From positions 1-64,000 of the forward strand of contig NC_015064.1 in assembly GCF_000178975.2 (NCBI RefSeq): a DNA stretch of 64,000 bases, read 5' to 3'. A model generated the notes under the pieces. That model made no database searches and was not told the origin of the DNA. It saw only the letters and a list, made by a program, of their open reading frames with translations. This document shows, piece by piece, positions 53,602 through 64,000 of this stretch. How positions within the stretch are numbered: position 1 is the first letter of the stretch; each line of letters starts with the position of its first letter. Origin of the DNA: Granulicella tundricola MP5ACTX9. Its GTDB lineage: Bacteria > Acidobacteriota > Terriglobia > Terriglobales > Acidobacteriaceae. A program made the position numbers and the translations under genes.

Positions 53602-55092
53602 GTGCGTCAGTTCTGGTTGAAGGGTTTGCTGCTGGGTGCGGCTGCGTGTGCGACGGGTGTGGGCCACGCGCAGGAGACTGTCGTGGTCGATGCTCACGCG
53701 GCGGCGAAGCCGTTTCCGCACTTCTGGGAGCAGATGTTCGGCTCCGGTCGCGCGATCCTCACGCTGCGGGAGAGCTACCGCGATGACGTGAAGGCCGTGA
53801 AGAAGGTGGCGGACTTCAAGTACGTGCGCTTCCACGCCATCTTTCATGACGAGGTGGGGGTCTATAACGAGGATGAACATGGCAATCCCGTCTACAACTT
53901 TGCGTATGTGGACGCGATCTACGACGGGCTGCTGAAGAACGGGGTGAAGCCGATGGTGGAGATCAGCTTCATGCCGAAGAAGCTGGCCTTCCCGGATGCG
54001 CTGCACCCGTTCTGGTACAAGCAGAACGTCTCGCCGCCCAAGAGCATGGAGAAGTGGGACGGCCTCATCCACGCCTTCACCCAACACCTGATCGATCGTT
54101 ATGGCGTGGATGAGGTGGCGAGCTGGTACTTCGAGGTGTGGAACGAGCCGAACATCGACTTCTGGAACGGCATCCCGCGGCTGGAGTCCTACTTTGAGCT
54201 GTATGACCACACGGCTCGCGATATCAAGGCCGTGAATCCGCGTCTGCGCGTAGGCGGCCCCGCAACCGCAGCCGCACAGTGGGTGCCGGAGTTCCTGGCA
54301 CATGTGGCGGAGAATCATGTTCCCATCGACTTCGTCACCACGCATGGATACGGTGACGATACCGTCGAGAACATGTTCAACACGCACGAGAAGATTGCCG
54401 TGGATGACCGCGTAGGCCGTGCCGTGGCGAAGGTGCGCGGCGAGATCAACAAGTCGCCTCTGCCTAAGCTGCCGCTCTATTGGACGGAGTGGAATGTGCC
54501 CGGGCTGATGCAATCTCGGGACACGACGTATGTTGGCCCGGCGCTGGCCAACACGGTCCGCGAGGCCGACGGTAACGTCGATATGCTCTCCTTCTGGACC
54601 TTCTCCGATGTCTTTGAAGAGGGCGGTCCGACGACGACTCCGTTTCGCGGAGACTTCGGGTTGCGCGCCTTCGACGGCATCAACAAGCCAAGCTACTACG
54701 CCTACGGTCTGCTGCATGAACTTGGGCCACAACGGATCGCGAACAAGTCAGACAACGTAATTGTGACGAAGGATGCGGACGGCGGCCTGGCACTGGTGGC
54801 ATGGAACCTGGTCGACCCGGATCAGCATGGCTCGGACCGCACGATGGAACTCGAGTTCAAAGGCGTGGCGAAGGACGCGAAGGTGACGATCGAGCGCGTG
54901 GACAACGAACATGGCAACGTACTGCCCAAGTGGGCTGCGATGGGCAAGCCGCTCAACCCAACGCCCACGCAGGCAACGCAGTTGAACGAAGAAACGGCCA
55001 TGCCCGCGCCAGAGCAGACAACACTGGTGAATGGCCGCCTGAAGTTGGAGCTGGAGCAGAACGCGCTGGTGCTGGTGAAGGTGGCTCGGTAG
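53602..55092 (+). CDS. Exported GH39-family glycosidase (beta-xylosidase-like)
   Basis: A 496-residue glycoside hydrolase of clan A. A signal peptide (QFWLKGLLLGAAACATGVGHAQ) leads to a TIM barrel with the acid/base in FEVWNEPN (Glu182) and the nucleophile in LYWTEWNVPG (Glu296), the GH39 arrangement of beta-xylosidases. A small beta-sandwich is at the C-terminus. It should cleave xylosides or glycosaminoglycan-type linkages outside the cytoplasm. GTG 53602 was chosen because GGAGG lies seven bases upstream. The membrane glycosyltransferase-like gene converges on it. Confidence 0.92.
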   Translation: MRQFWLKGLLLGAAACATGVGHAQETVVVDAHAAAKPFPHFWEQMFGSGRAILTLRESYRDDVKAVKKVADFKYVRFHAIFHDEVGVYNEDEHGNPVYNFAYVDAIYDGLLKNGVKPMVEISFMPKKLAFPDALHPFWYKQNVSPPKSMEKWDGLIHAFTQHLIDRYGVDEVASWYFEVWNEPNIDFWNGIPRLESYFELYDHTARDIKAVNPRLRVGGPATAAAQWVPEFLAHVAENHVPIDFVTTHGYGDDTVENMFNTHEKIAVDDRVGRAVAKVRGEINKSPLPKLPLYWTEWNVPGLMQSRDTTYVGPALANTVREADGNVDMLSFWTFSDVFEEGGPTTTPFRGDFGLRAFDGINKPSYYAYGLLHELGPQRIANKSDNVIVTKDADGGLALVAWNLVDPDQHGSDRTMELEFKGVAKDAKVTIERVDNEHGNVLPKWAAMGKPLNPTPTQATQLNEETAMPAPEQTTLVNGRLKLELEQNALVLVKVAR

Positions 55093-55097
55093 CGCAG

Positions 55098-56825
55098 TTA
55101 TTTGAGTTGATGGTAGGTGAGGGTGTTGAGGTCAGGGACTAAGACAACCGTGTCTTTGACGGGGCTGGTAAGCGATACGGTCAGGTTCCCCCACATCTCC
55201 GGCGTTGCTGACGGCGGCAACGGCTGAAGTGCAGGCGGGACGATGCGCAATGTGACGCGATCGTTCGGGTGCGTGACGAGGCCGTCAGTGCCACGTTCAA
55301 GCTCGCGGGGCGAGAGGCTGTCGAAGGCGTAGTAACCGCAGGGCGGCGTAAGGGTTGACGTCAGGGCCAGGTGGCCTTCATCGGCTGACGTCTTCGTGAC
55401 GGTGGGTTGGCCAGCGCAATGATCCAGCATCAAGCCTTCGATGTTATTGCTACGCATAAGCGTGCCGTGGAAGTCTGCGAAGCGAGCTACGAGATCAGGT
55501 GCGGCAAAGCCCCCGCTGGAGTCGTCTACGAGCAGCAGGTATGGGGAGCGTACGGCGTGGATGGACTGGATGTAGTTGCGGGAGAGCGTCCACTCGGCGC
55601 GGGATTCCTTGAGAGTGAGAGGGTCGGTCGCCTTCTGATAGATGGCGACGAGAGTGGATGCGGCGAGGGCTCCGACAGCTAGTCTGCGGATGGTTAGATC
55701 GCTTGCTGCGTGGGCGATGGTGGCCAGCGTCAGGAAGAGTAGCGGATAGAGTGACGCGCCGAAGCGTTGCGGCAGGTTGAGCAGAACTGGCATCGCCATT
55801 GCGCCGATGCTAAAGAGCAACAACGCAGGCATACAAGTTATCTCTGACGATGCTTCGGATGAAGCCTTCCCGCGCCGCCAGCGGACAACAGCAAAGAATA
55901 CAGCCGCCCAGAAGGCCGCGTTGAGCATGAAGAAGAGAGAGCGATAACGGACGCTTTGCTGCATGCTGCGGGTGCCAAAGGGCCATGCGAGGAAGCCATG
56001 CAGCACGTTCATCAGGGTGCCCTTGAGCGCCATGTTCTGGAAGACATAGATGCCTGCTCCACCGTGGAAGGCGAAGTGCCGCAGCAGCATCCACACAAAG
56101 ATCGGAGTGAGCCAGAGGATCGAGGCGGTGAAGCGCCTGCCGATAGAAGAAGGCTTGCCTATGGGCAGCCAGACGGCGAGCGCGGTCATGACCGGGGCGA
56201 AGAGCGTGGTCTCCTTGGTGAAGATGGCGGCAGCGAGCAGGAGCCATGCGGTAACGTTTCTGCTGCGCCAGAGTTCATGCAGGGCGAGCATGACGAAGAA
56301 CGCACCGAGGAGATCGATGGTGAACGACGGGATGTAGATCTGCTCCCAACCGAAGGACGGTGCCAGCAGCACGGCCACACCAGCGAACACGGCCAGCGAG
56401 CGTGGAAGCTTCAGGGCTTCGAGCGCGAGCTTGACCGTGATGCAGACCAGCCCGGCCTGGATGAAGTAACTGAGCAGCAGATAGCAGGACCAGTTCGCAC
56501 CAAAGAGTAGCGAGTTGACGTAGTAAGCCAGGTTGGCGCCTGGGCGGATGAAGTCGGTGGCAGGATGCGAGAGCCCTGGGTACGAGAGGAAGTAGCGGCT
56601 ATAGCCTTCGAGGAACCAGGTCGAAATAGCCGGATGAAACATCTTCGTCGAGGCGACGAGCAGCGAGAACTCATCGCGGCTGGGGTAGTAGTCCGCGCGG
56701 ATGAAGAAGAACCAGTAGGCACACAAGACCAGCAGCGGCACGGCAAAGCTGAGGGCGAGCATGAGAGTATTTCTTCTGCTGTCGGGGTAAGGCTGCACGT
56801 GGTCTCCGGTCGTTCCCCTTAGCAT
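55098..56825 (-). CDS. Polytopic membrane protein, possible GT-C-type glycosyltransferase
   Basis: A 575-residue integral membrane protein with about ten or eleven helices (first LALSFAVPLLVLCAYWFFFI). The first periplasmic loop has RADYYPSRDEFSL, in which Arg-Asp/Asp-Glu residues resemble the acidic loop motif of GT39/GT-C transferases, which use lipid-linked sugars. A soluble C-terminal domain of about 170 residues follows. ATG 56825 was preferred over a GTG at 56855. The gene converges with GH39, 5 bp apart. The sugar donor is unknown. Confidence 0.75.
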   Translation of the reverse strand: MLRGTTGDHVQPYPDSRRNTLMLALSFAVPLLVLCAYWFFFIRADYYPSRDEFSLLVASTKMFHPAISTWFLEGYSRYFLSYPGLSHPATDFIRPGANLAYYVNSLLFGANWSCYLLLSYFIQAGLVCITVKLALEALKLPRSLAVFAGVAVLLAPSFGWEQIYIPSFTIDLLGAFFVMLALHELWRSRNVTAWLLLAAAIFTKETTLFAPVMTALAVWLPIGKPSSIGRRFTASILWLTPIFVWMLLRHFAFHGGAGIYVFQNMALKGTLMNVLHGFLAWPFGTRSMQQSVRYRSLFFMLNAAFWAAVFFAVVRWRRGKASSEASSEITCMPALLLFSIGAMAMPVLLNLPQRFGASLYPLLFLTLATIAHAASDLTIRRLAVGALAASTLVAIYQKATDPLTLKESRAEWTLSRNYIQSIHAVRSPYLLLVDDSSGGFAAPDLVARFADFHGTLMRSNNIEGLMLDHCAGQPTVTKTSADEGHLALTSTLTPPCGYYAFDSLSPRELERGTDGLVTHPNDRVTLRIVPPALQPLPPSATPEMWGNLTVSLTSPVKDTVVLVPDLNTLTYHQLK

Positions 56826-56917
56826 CCCATCGTTTGTGCGCCTGGGCAATTGCACGTTGGTCGCAGTTGCCGTATGAATAACCTCGATGAGCAGGGATCT
56901 GGTCCTATACTGCCGTT

Positions 56918-58647
56918 ATGCGCCTGATCTTTCGTTCTCTCCTTGCGGCAGCCTTATGCCTGCTTGCCGTGCCGGTGATCTCAGCCCAGACCATCCGGGT
57001 CAGCTACCCGGACGCACGTTCGGCCAAGCCACTGGACGGGCGTTTGCTGCTTCTGCTCTCCAACGATCCCAGCGAAGACCCGCGCATGCAGATCAACGAC
57101 ACGCAGAAGTCGCAGCAGGTCTTTGGAATGACGGTGGATGGCTGAAGCCTGCTTCCCCCATGATGATCGGTGAGAATGCGCAGGGCTATCCAAGGGCCTC
57201 GCTCAAGGATGTGCCGCCGGGTGAGTACACCGTACAGGCGGTGCTCAACGTGTACGAAACCTTCCAGCGCGGCGACGGCAAGATGGTCAAACTCGCACCG
57301 GATCGCGGCGAAGGCCAGCACTGGAATCTCGCGCCAGGAAATCTGATGTCGAAGCCACGCAAGGTGAAGATCGGCCCTGGCACGATGCCGATTACGGTTT
57401 CGCTGGATCAGGTGATTCCGCCAAATGTGCCTGAGAAGGATACAAAATACATCCGCCACATCAAGGTGCAGAGTGCGTTGCTGACAAGGTTTTGGGGCCG
57501 GCCCATGTTTCTTTCGGCGGTGGTGCTGGTGCCCGAGGGCTTCGACACCCATACGGAGGCGCACTATCCGCTGGTCATCTTCCATGACCACTTCGTCAGC
57601 GGCTTCAGTGACTTTCGCGAGACGCCTCCGGATGCGAAGTTGAAGGCGGATTATTCTGAGCGCTTCCACCTGGCGGGTTACAACCGCATCCAGCAGGAGG
57701 AGGCGTACAAGAACTACAAGGACTGGGTCGCACCCAACAAACCTCGCATGTTGATCATCAAGATCCAGCACGCCAACGCGTACTATGACGATTCCTATGC
57801 GGTGAACTCGGAGAACCTGGGACCGTATGGCGATGCCATTGAGACGGAGCTGATCCCAGCGGTGGAGAAGGAGTTTCGTGCGCTCGGTCAGGGCTGGGCG
57901 CGCTTTGTGTATGGCGGCTCGACGGGTGGGTGGGAGTCTCTGGCCGTGCAGATGTTTTATCCAGAGCACTATAATGGTGCGTTCGTCGCATGCCCTGATC
58001 CGGTCGACTTTCATGCGTTCATGACGGCCGATCTCTACAAGCAGGACAATCTCTTTTACGAGCAGGGTGCGAACAAGCGCGTCGAGCAGCCCGCCATGCG
58101 CAACTACCTCGGCCAGACGCTGATCTCGATGCGCGACAACGTGGCGTATGAAGCAGCCCTGGGCGATAGCGCCCGTTCAGGCGATCAGTTCGACATCTGG
58201 CAGGCGGTGTATTCTCCGGTCGGCGCAGATGGATATCCCAGGCCGATCTTCAACAAGACCACTGGCACCATCGACCACACCACGGCCGAGTACTGGCGTC
58301 AGCACTATGATCTCAACGCCATCCTGCAACGCGACTGGACGAAGCTCGGCCCGAAACTGCAGGGCAAGATCCACCTGTATGTCGGGTCTGACGATACGTA
58401 CTTCCTGAACAACGCCGTGTACCTGATGGAAGACTTCCTGAAGGAGACCGGCACGCCCGGCCACGGAGTCGCGTATGACGGCGAGGTCAAGTACGGCCCG
58501 CGCGCGGAGCACTGCTGGAACGGCGATCCAGAGAAGCCGAACTGGTACTCGCGCCTGCACTACAACCAGATGTATGTGCCCATGATCCTGGATCGCATCG
58601 CCAAGACTGCGCCGGCCGGAGCGGATGTGACGAGCTGGAAGTACTAA
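56918..58647 (+). pseudogene. Frameshifted exported esterase (alpha/beta hydrolase)
   Basis: A signal peptide (MRLIFRSLLAAALCLLAVP) begins at 56918 and a mature sequence runs to a TGA at 57143-57145 (FGMTVDG-stop). The same protein continues in the next frame (LKPASPMMIG ... VPPGEYTVQAV) to 58647, with a serine-hydrolase elbow YGGSTGGWE and C-terminal His. Adding one base at about 57139-57142 (GGATGGCTG to GGATGGGCTG) would restore the frame. It may be a genuine mutation or a sequence error. If real, only a short exported fragment is made. The putative esterase family is clear from the layout. Confidence 0.8.
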
Positions 58648-58650
58648 CGG

Positions 58651-59430
58651 CTACTTTGTCTTCGGCAAGGCTTTGATCTCGAAGATCTTCGGCCACTGCT
58701 TACCGGTGACGAATAGCCGATCATGCTGCGCGTCGTAGGCGATGCCGTTCAGCACGGACTCTGCATCTACGCGTTGGTCCGCCGGCAGCAGGCCGGTCAG
58801 GTCGATCCAAGCAATCACATGCCCGTCCTGTGGCGAGATGCGTGCAATCCGATCCGAGTGCCAGACGTTGGCATAGATCTCGCCGTGAATGTACTCGAGC
58901 TCGTTGAGTTGGCTGACCGCCTCCGCACCATCCTTCACCGCGATCTGGCGCACGACCTTGAAGCTCGCAGGATCGCGAAAGCTCAGCCGCGTGCTCCCGT
59001 CTGAGGTGATGAGGTTGTGCTCGTCGCGCGTCATGCCCCAGCCTTCTCCGTCGTATGAGAGCTGCCCGATCTTGTGCAACGTGGCGCGGTCGTAGACGAA
59101 GCAGGTGTGCGATTTCCAGGTCCACTCGTAGAGGTTCGGCCCCCAGTCCACGATGCCTTCGCCAAAGAGCTCAGGCGGCAGGTCAAGCTGCTGCACAGGC
59201 TTGCCGGTCTCAGGCTTCACCACCAGAAGCTGCGAGTGGCCCGTCAGCCCGGTGCCTTCATAGAACAGGCCGTTCAGGTAAAAGAAGCCTTCCGTATAGC
59301 TGGCGGTGGAGTGCGGGTACGTGCGGACGACCTTATAGCTTTGAACCGGCGCAGACTGGCATCCAGCGGAGAGAGTCGAAAGGAACATGACAAGGGCAAG
59401 CGAAAAGCAGCGAGCGAACATGATCTTCAC
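58651..59430 (-). CDS. Glutaminyl-peptide cyclotransferase (bacterial-type), lipoprotein
   Basis: A 259-residue QC of the plant/bacterial beta-propeller type, converting N-terminal Gln to pyroglutamate. The signal peptide ends in LSAGC (lipobox Cys24). Typical segments: PHSTASYTEGFFYLNG, GEGIVDWGPNLYEWTWK, GEGWGMTRD and ELEYIHGEIYANVW. It sits 30 bp downstream of rnpB on the same strand with no visible terminator, so it may be transcribed from the rnpB promoter. AAGGTGAAG precedes the ATG. It converges on the esterase gene, three bases apart. Confidence 0.92.
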   Translation of the reverse strand: MKIMFARCFSLALVMFLSTLSAGCQSAPVQSYKVVRTYPHSTASYTEGFFYLNGLFYEGTGLTGHSQLLVVKPETGKPVQQLDLPPELFGEGIVDWGPNLYEWTWKSHTCFVYDRATLHKIGQLSYDGEGWGMTRDEHNLITSDGSTRLSFRDPASFKVVRQIAVKDGAEAVSQLNELEYIHGEIYANVWHSDRIARISPQDGHVIAWIDLTGLLPADQRVDAESVLNGIAYDAQHDRLFVTGKQWPKIFEIKALPKTK

Positions 59431-59460
59431 CTTACTTGACGGAGAGCTGGATACGGGAAG

Positions 59461-59906
<446 letters not shown>

Positions 59907-59977
59907 TTCAGTTTAGCTTAGATGGAACGGCTCACGCGCCTTTTGCGTAGCATTCTGTATCGGATCGAGGAGTTTCA

Positions 59978-60865
59978 ATGAAGCGGATTCTGGCCTGCTG
60001 TGTCGGTCTGGTGGTTGGAAGTGCAATGGCCCAGGGTGGGCTCCGTCAACAGATCCGCGCCACGGCCGAGCAGGCCAAAGGCAAGGTCTCGGTCGCCTGC
60101 TCACTGCCCGGTACGTTATTGGACTGCGATCTCCACCCCGACGCCCATCCGCCCATGCAATCCGTCTTCAAGCTCCCCCTCGGCATGGCGATCCTGGACC
60201 AGGTCCAGCGCGGCCGCTTCACCATCGACCAGCCCATCCGCTTCCTAGCTAGCGACCGCATCCCCAACGCCTACAGCCCGCTCCAGGACGAGTTCCCGCA
60301 GGCTGATGTCGACGTCCCCCTCCGCGAACTCCTCCGCCTCTCCGTCTCCCTCAGTGATAACTGCGCGGCGGACGTGCTGCTGCGTATTCTTGGCGGCCCA
60401 AAGGTCTTGCAGGCCTATATCGATAGCCTCGGCATCGAAGGCTTTCATATCCAGGACGACGAAGCCGGCCTCCACCAGGACGTCCTCGCACAATACCGCA
60501 ACTGGTTTGAGCCCTCCGCCGCCGTCGCGCTGCTCCGCCTGATCAACGATCGGCCCCCCTTTTCCCGGCAGAACACCGCCTTGCTGACCGGCTGGATGAA
60601 GACGCCGCCGGATCGTCCCTCGCGCGTGGCTCAGGCTCTGCCGAAGGGAATTGAGGTCCTGCACAAGACCGGCACGTCGGACGTTTCGCCTGCAGGTGTC
60701 GCCTACGCGACCAACGATATCGGCCTCATCACCTTGCCGGACGGCCGCCGACTCGCGGTCGCGGTCTTCGTCACGGACGCCAGCGCCGACACCGCCACCC
60801 GGGACCGGGTCATCGCTGAAATTTCGCGTCAGATTTATGACGCCGCGTTGCAGGCAAAGAGGTAA
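59978..60865 (+). CDS. bla: Class A beta-lactamase, subclass A2-like
   Basis: A 295-residue serine beta-lactamase with a signal peptide (MKRILACCVGLVVGSAMAQ), acting in the periplasm. It has SVFK (Ser62, Lys65), SDN (126-128), an omega-loop EAGLHQD (Glu162, Ambler Glu166) followed by QYRNW, and HKTGTS (Lys230). The E-A-x-x-H-x-D plus QYxNW pattern is that of subclass A2 (PER/VEB/CfxA group) and not TEM/CTX-M. Its substrate range cannot be told from sequence. GAGGAGTTTCA precedes the ATG. An ABC permease pair follows 48 bp on. Confidence 0.9.
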   Translation: MKRILACCVGLVVGSAMAQGGLRQQIRATAEQAKGKVSVACSLPGTLLDCDLHPDAHPPMQSVFKLPLGMAILDQVQRGRFTIDQPIRFLASDRIPNAYSPLQDEFPQADVDVPLRELLRLSVSLSDNCAADVLLRILGGPKVLQAYIDSLGIEGFHIQDDEAGLHQDVLAQYRNWFEPSAAVALLRLINDRPPFSRQNTALLTGWMKTPPDRPSRVAQALPKGIEVLHKTGTSDVSPAGVAYATNDIGLITLPDGRRLAVAVFVTDASADTATRDRVIAEISRQIYDAALQAKR

Positions 60866-60913
60866 TGCACCACCGTACTGGTACTCTCAGAGCATCACCG
60901 GAAGGTTTGCAAG

Positions 60914-62137
<1,224 letters not shown>

Positions 62138-62138
62138 C

Positions 62139-63398
<1,260 letters not shown>

Positions 63399-63466
63399 AT
63401 CATTGCCCGCTTTGTTTTCTTTACCCTACGGATACTCGGCCTGTGACGGTTCGATAGACTAGGGGG

Positions 63467-64000
63467 GTGGAAGTTCTCCCTCTTTTGATTGAAGCGGCGA
63501 CAGCCCTGCTCACGGCATGCGGCCTCGCGTACATGGTCCTGGCGCTCTGGGGAGCCCGCGCGTATGTGCGCTCGGTAAGAAAACACTCCGCACCCGCGGA
63601 CGCCGCACCCGGCGTCACCCTGCTCAAGCCCCTCAAAGGTGTCGACCCCCGCATGTACGCCGGCCTGGCCAGCCACTGCCGCCAGCAGTACGCCGGACCC
63701 GTTGAGCTCGTCTTCGGCGTCCACAGCCTCACCGATCCCGCCGTCGCAGAGGTGGAACGCCTCCGCACCGAGTTCCCGGAAGCCGCCATCAAGCTCGTCG
63801 AATGCACCCAGCGCCTCGGCACCAGCGGCAAGGTCTCGAACCTCGTCCAGATGCTCGCCGCCGCCCAGTATGAGCACGTCGTCATCAACGACTCGGACAT
63901 CCTGGTCTCGCCCCACTATCTCACCGGCGTCATGCGTTACTTCGCAGATCCTCGCGTAGGCATGGTGACCGCGCCATACCTGGGCCGCACCGGTCTCGGA
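63467..64000 (+). CDS. hpnI: Hopanoid/ceramide-glucosyltransferase-like glycosyltransferase HpnI (partial, runs off the window)
   Basis: The first 178 codons of a family-2 glycosyltransferase of the ceramide glucosyltransferase/HpnI type. It has an N-terminal transmembrane helix (about 8-28), VTLLKPLKGVDPRMY, the D1 region VECTQRLGTSGKVSNL and the D2 motif INDSDILVSPHYL. HpnI adds N-acetylglucosamine to bacteriohopanetetrol. The 3' end lies beyond 64000. A GTG start at 63467 has AGGGGG directly upstream, closer than usual, so a slightly downstream start is possible. Confidence 0.8.
   Translation, partial: MEVLPLLIEAATALLTACGLAYMVLALWGARAYVRSVRKHSAPADAAPGVTLLKPLKGVDPRMYAGLASHCRQQYAGPVELVFGVHSLTDPAVAEVERLRTEFPEAAIKLVECTQRLGTSGKVSNLVQMLAAAQYEHVVINDSDILVSPHYLTGVMRYFADPRVGMVTAPYLGRTGLG

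Overview
The window looks like a chromosomal segment of an Acidobacteriota species, probably family Acidobacteriaceae (Terriglobus/Granulicella/Edaphobacter-like). This is inferred from the gene families: a TIGR03435-family protein, a TonB receptor with an N-terminal carboxypeptidase-regulatory domain, a RedB-like thioredoxin protein, DUF885 and M13 peptidases, an HpnI-type hopanoid glycosyltransferase and high G+C. It starts 27 bp upstream of dnaA, with dnaN 1.6 kb further on, so the left edge lies at or near the replication origin. No rRNA, tRNA, CRISPR array or complete insertion sequence was seen.

Layout. 1-9.5 kb: dnaA, a secreted protein, a long dnaA-dnaN spacer, dnaN, a TIGR03435 protein, a GAF-PAS histidine kinase, two small exported proteins, a secreted phospholipase-D-like protein and an SRPBCC protein. 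9.7-15 kb: a TonB protein, a Pho-box-like tandem repeat, a large TonB-dependent receptor and an exported metallophosphoesterase, together suggesting organophosphate scavenging. 15-23.5 kb: mutS2 (carrying an in-frame palindromic repeat), an M13 peptidase, a zinc-ribbon membrane protein, an NAD(P)-binding protein, hemB and a Uma2-type nuclease. 23.5-29.2 kb: a lipoyl module (lpdA, lipB and a two-lipoyl-domain E2, sucB-like), interrupted by a lipoprotein gene pair with a probably leaderless promoter.

29.2-34.3 kb runs mainly on the minus strand: a membrane protein pair, purE-purK, and an island of four small genes including a zinc ribbon overlapping a sigma-region-4-like HTH protein. That pair sits behind a near-consensus promoter and a leader of about 280 nt with hairpins. 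34.5-40.5 kb: an alpha/beta hydrolase, a 29-codon membrane micro-ORF, glyA, DUF4126, a DUF885 peptidase and a second TonB protein. 40.7-46.2 kb: a DUF3857/transglutaminase/TPR protein and topB. 46.3-52.6 kb: small conserved proteins, RedB translationally coupled to a 7TM-GGDEF-EAL protein, a cupin, an exported glycerophosphodiesterase and a pentapeptide protein.

52.6-64 kb: an atypical membrane protein, a GH39 xylosidase, a membrane glycosyltransferase-like protein, an esterase gene broken by one missing base, a glutaminyl cyclase downstream of rnpB (RNase P RNA), a class A (A2-like) beta-lactamase, two MacB/FtsX permeases and the start of hpnI, which runs off the window.

The most interesting items are the zinc-ribbon/sigma-like island with its structured leader, RedB coupled to a c-di-GMP enzyme, the palindromic element inside mutS2, the Pho-box-like site, the leaderless lipoprotein promoter, the micro-ORF and the dispersed short repeats. 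All statements rest on reading the sequence; no database search was run.
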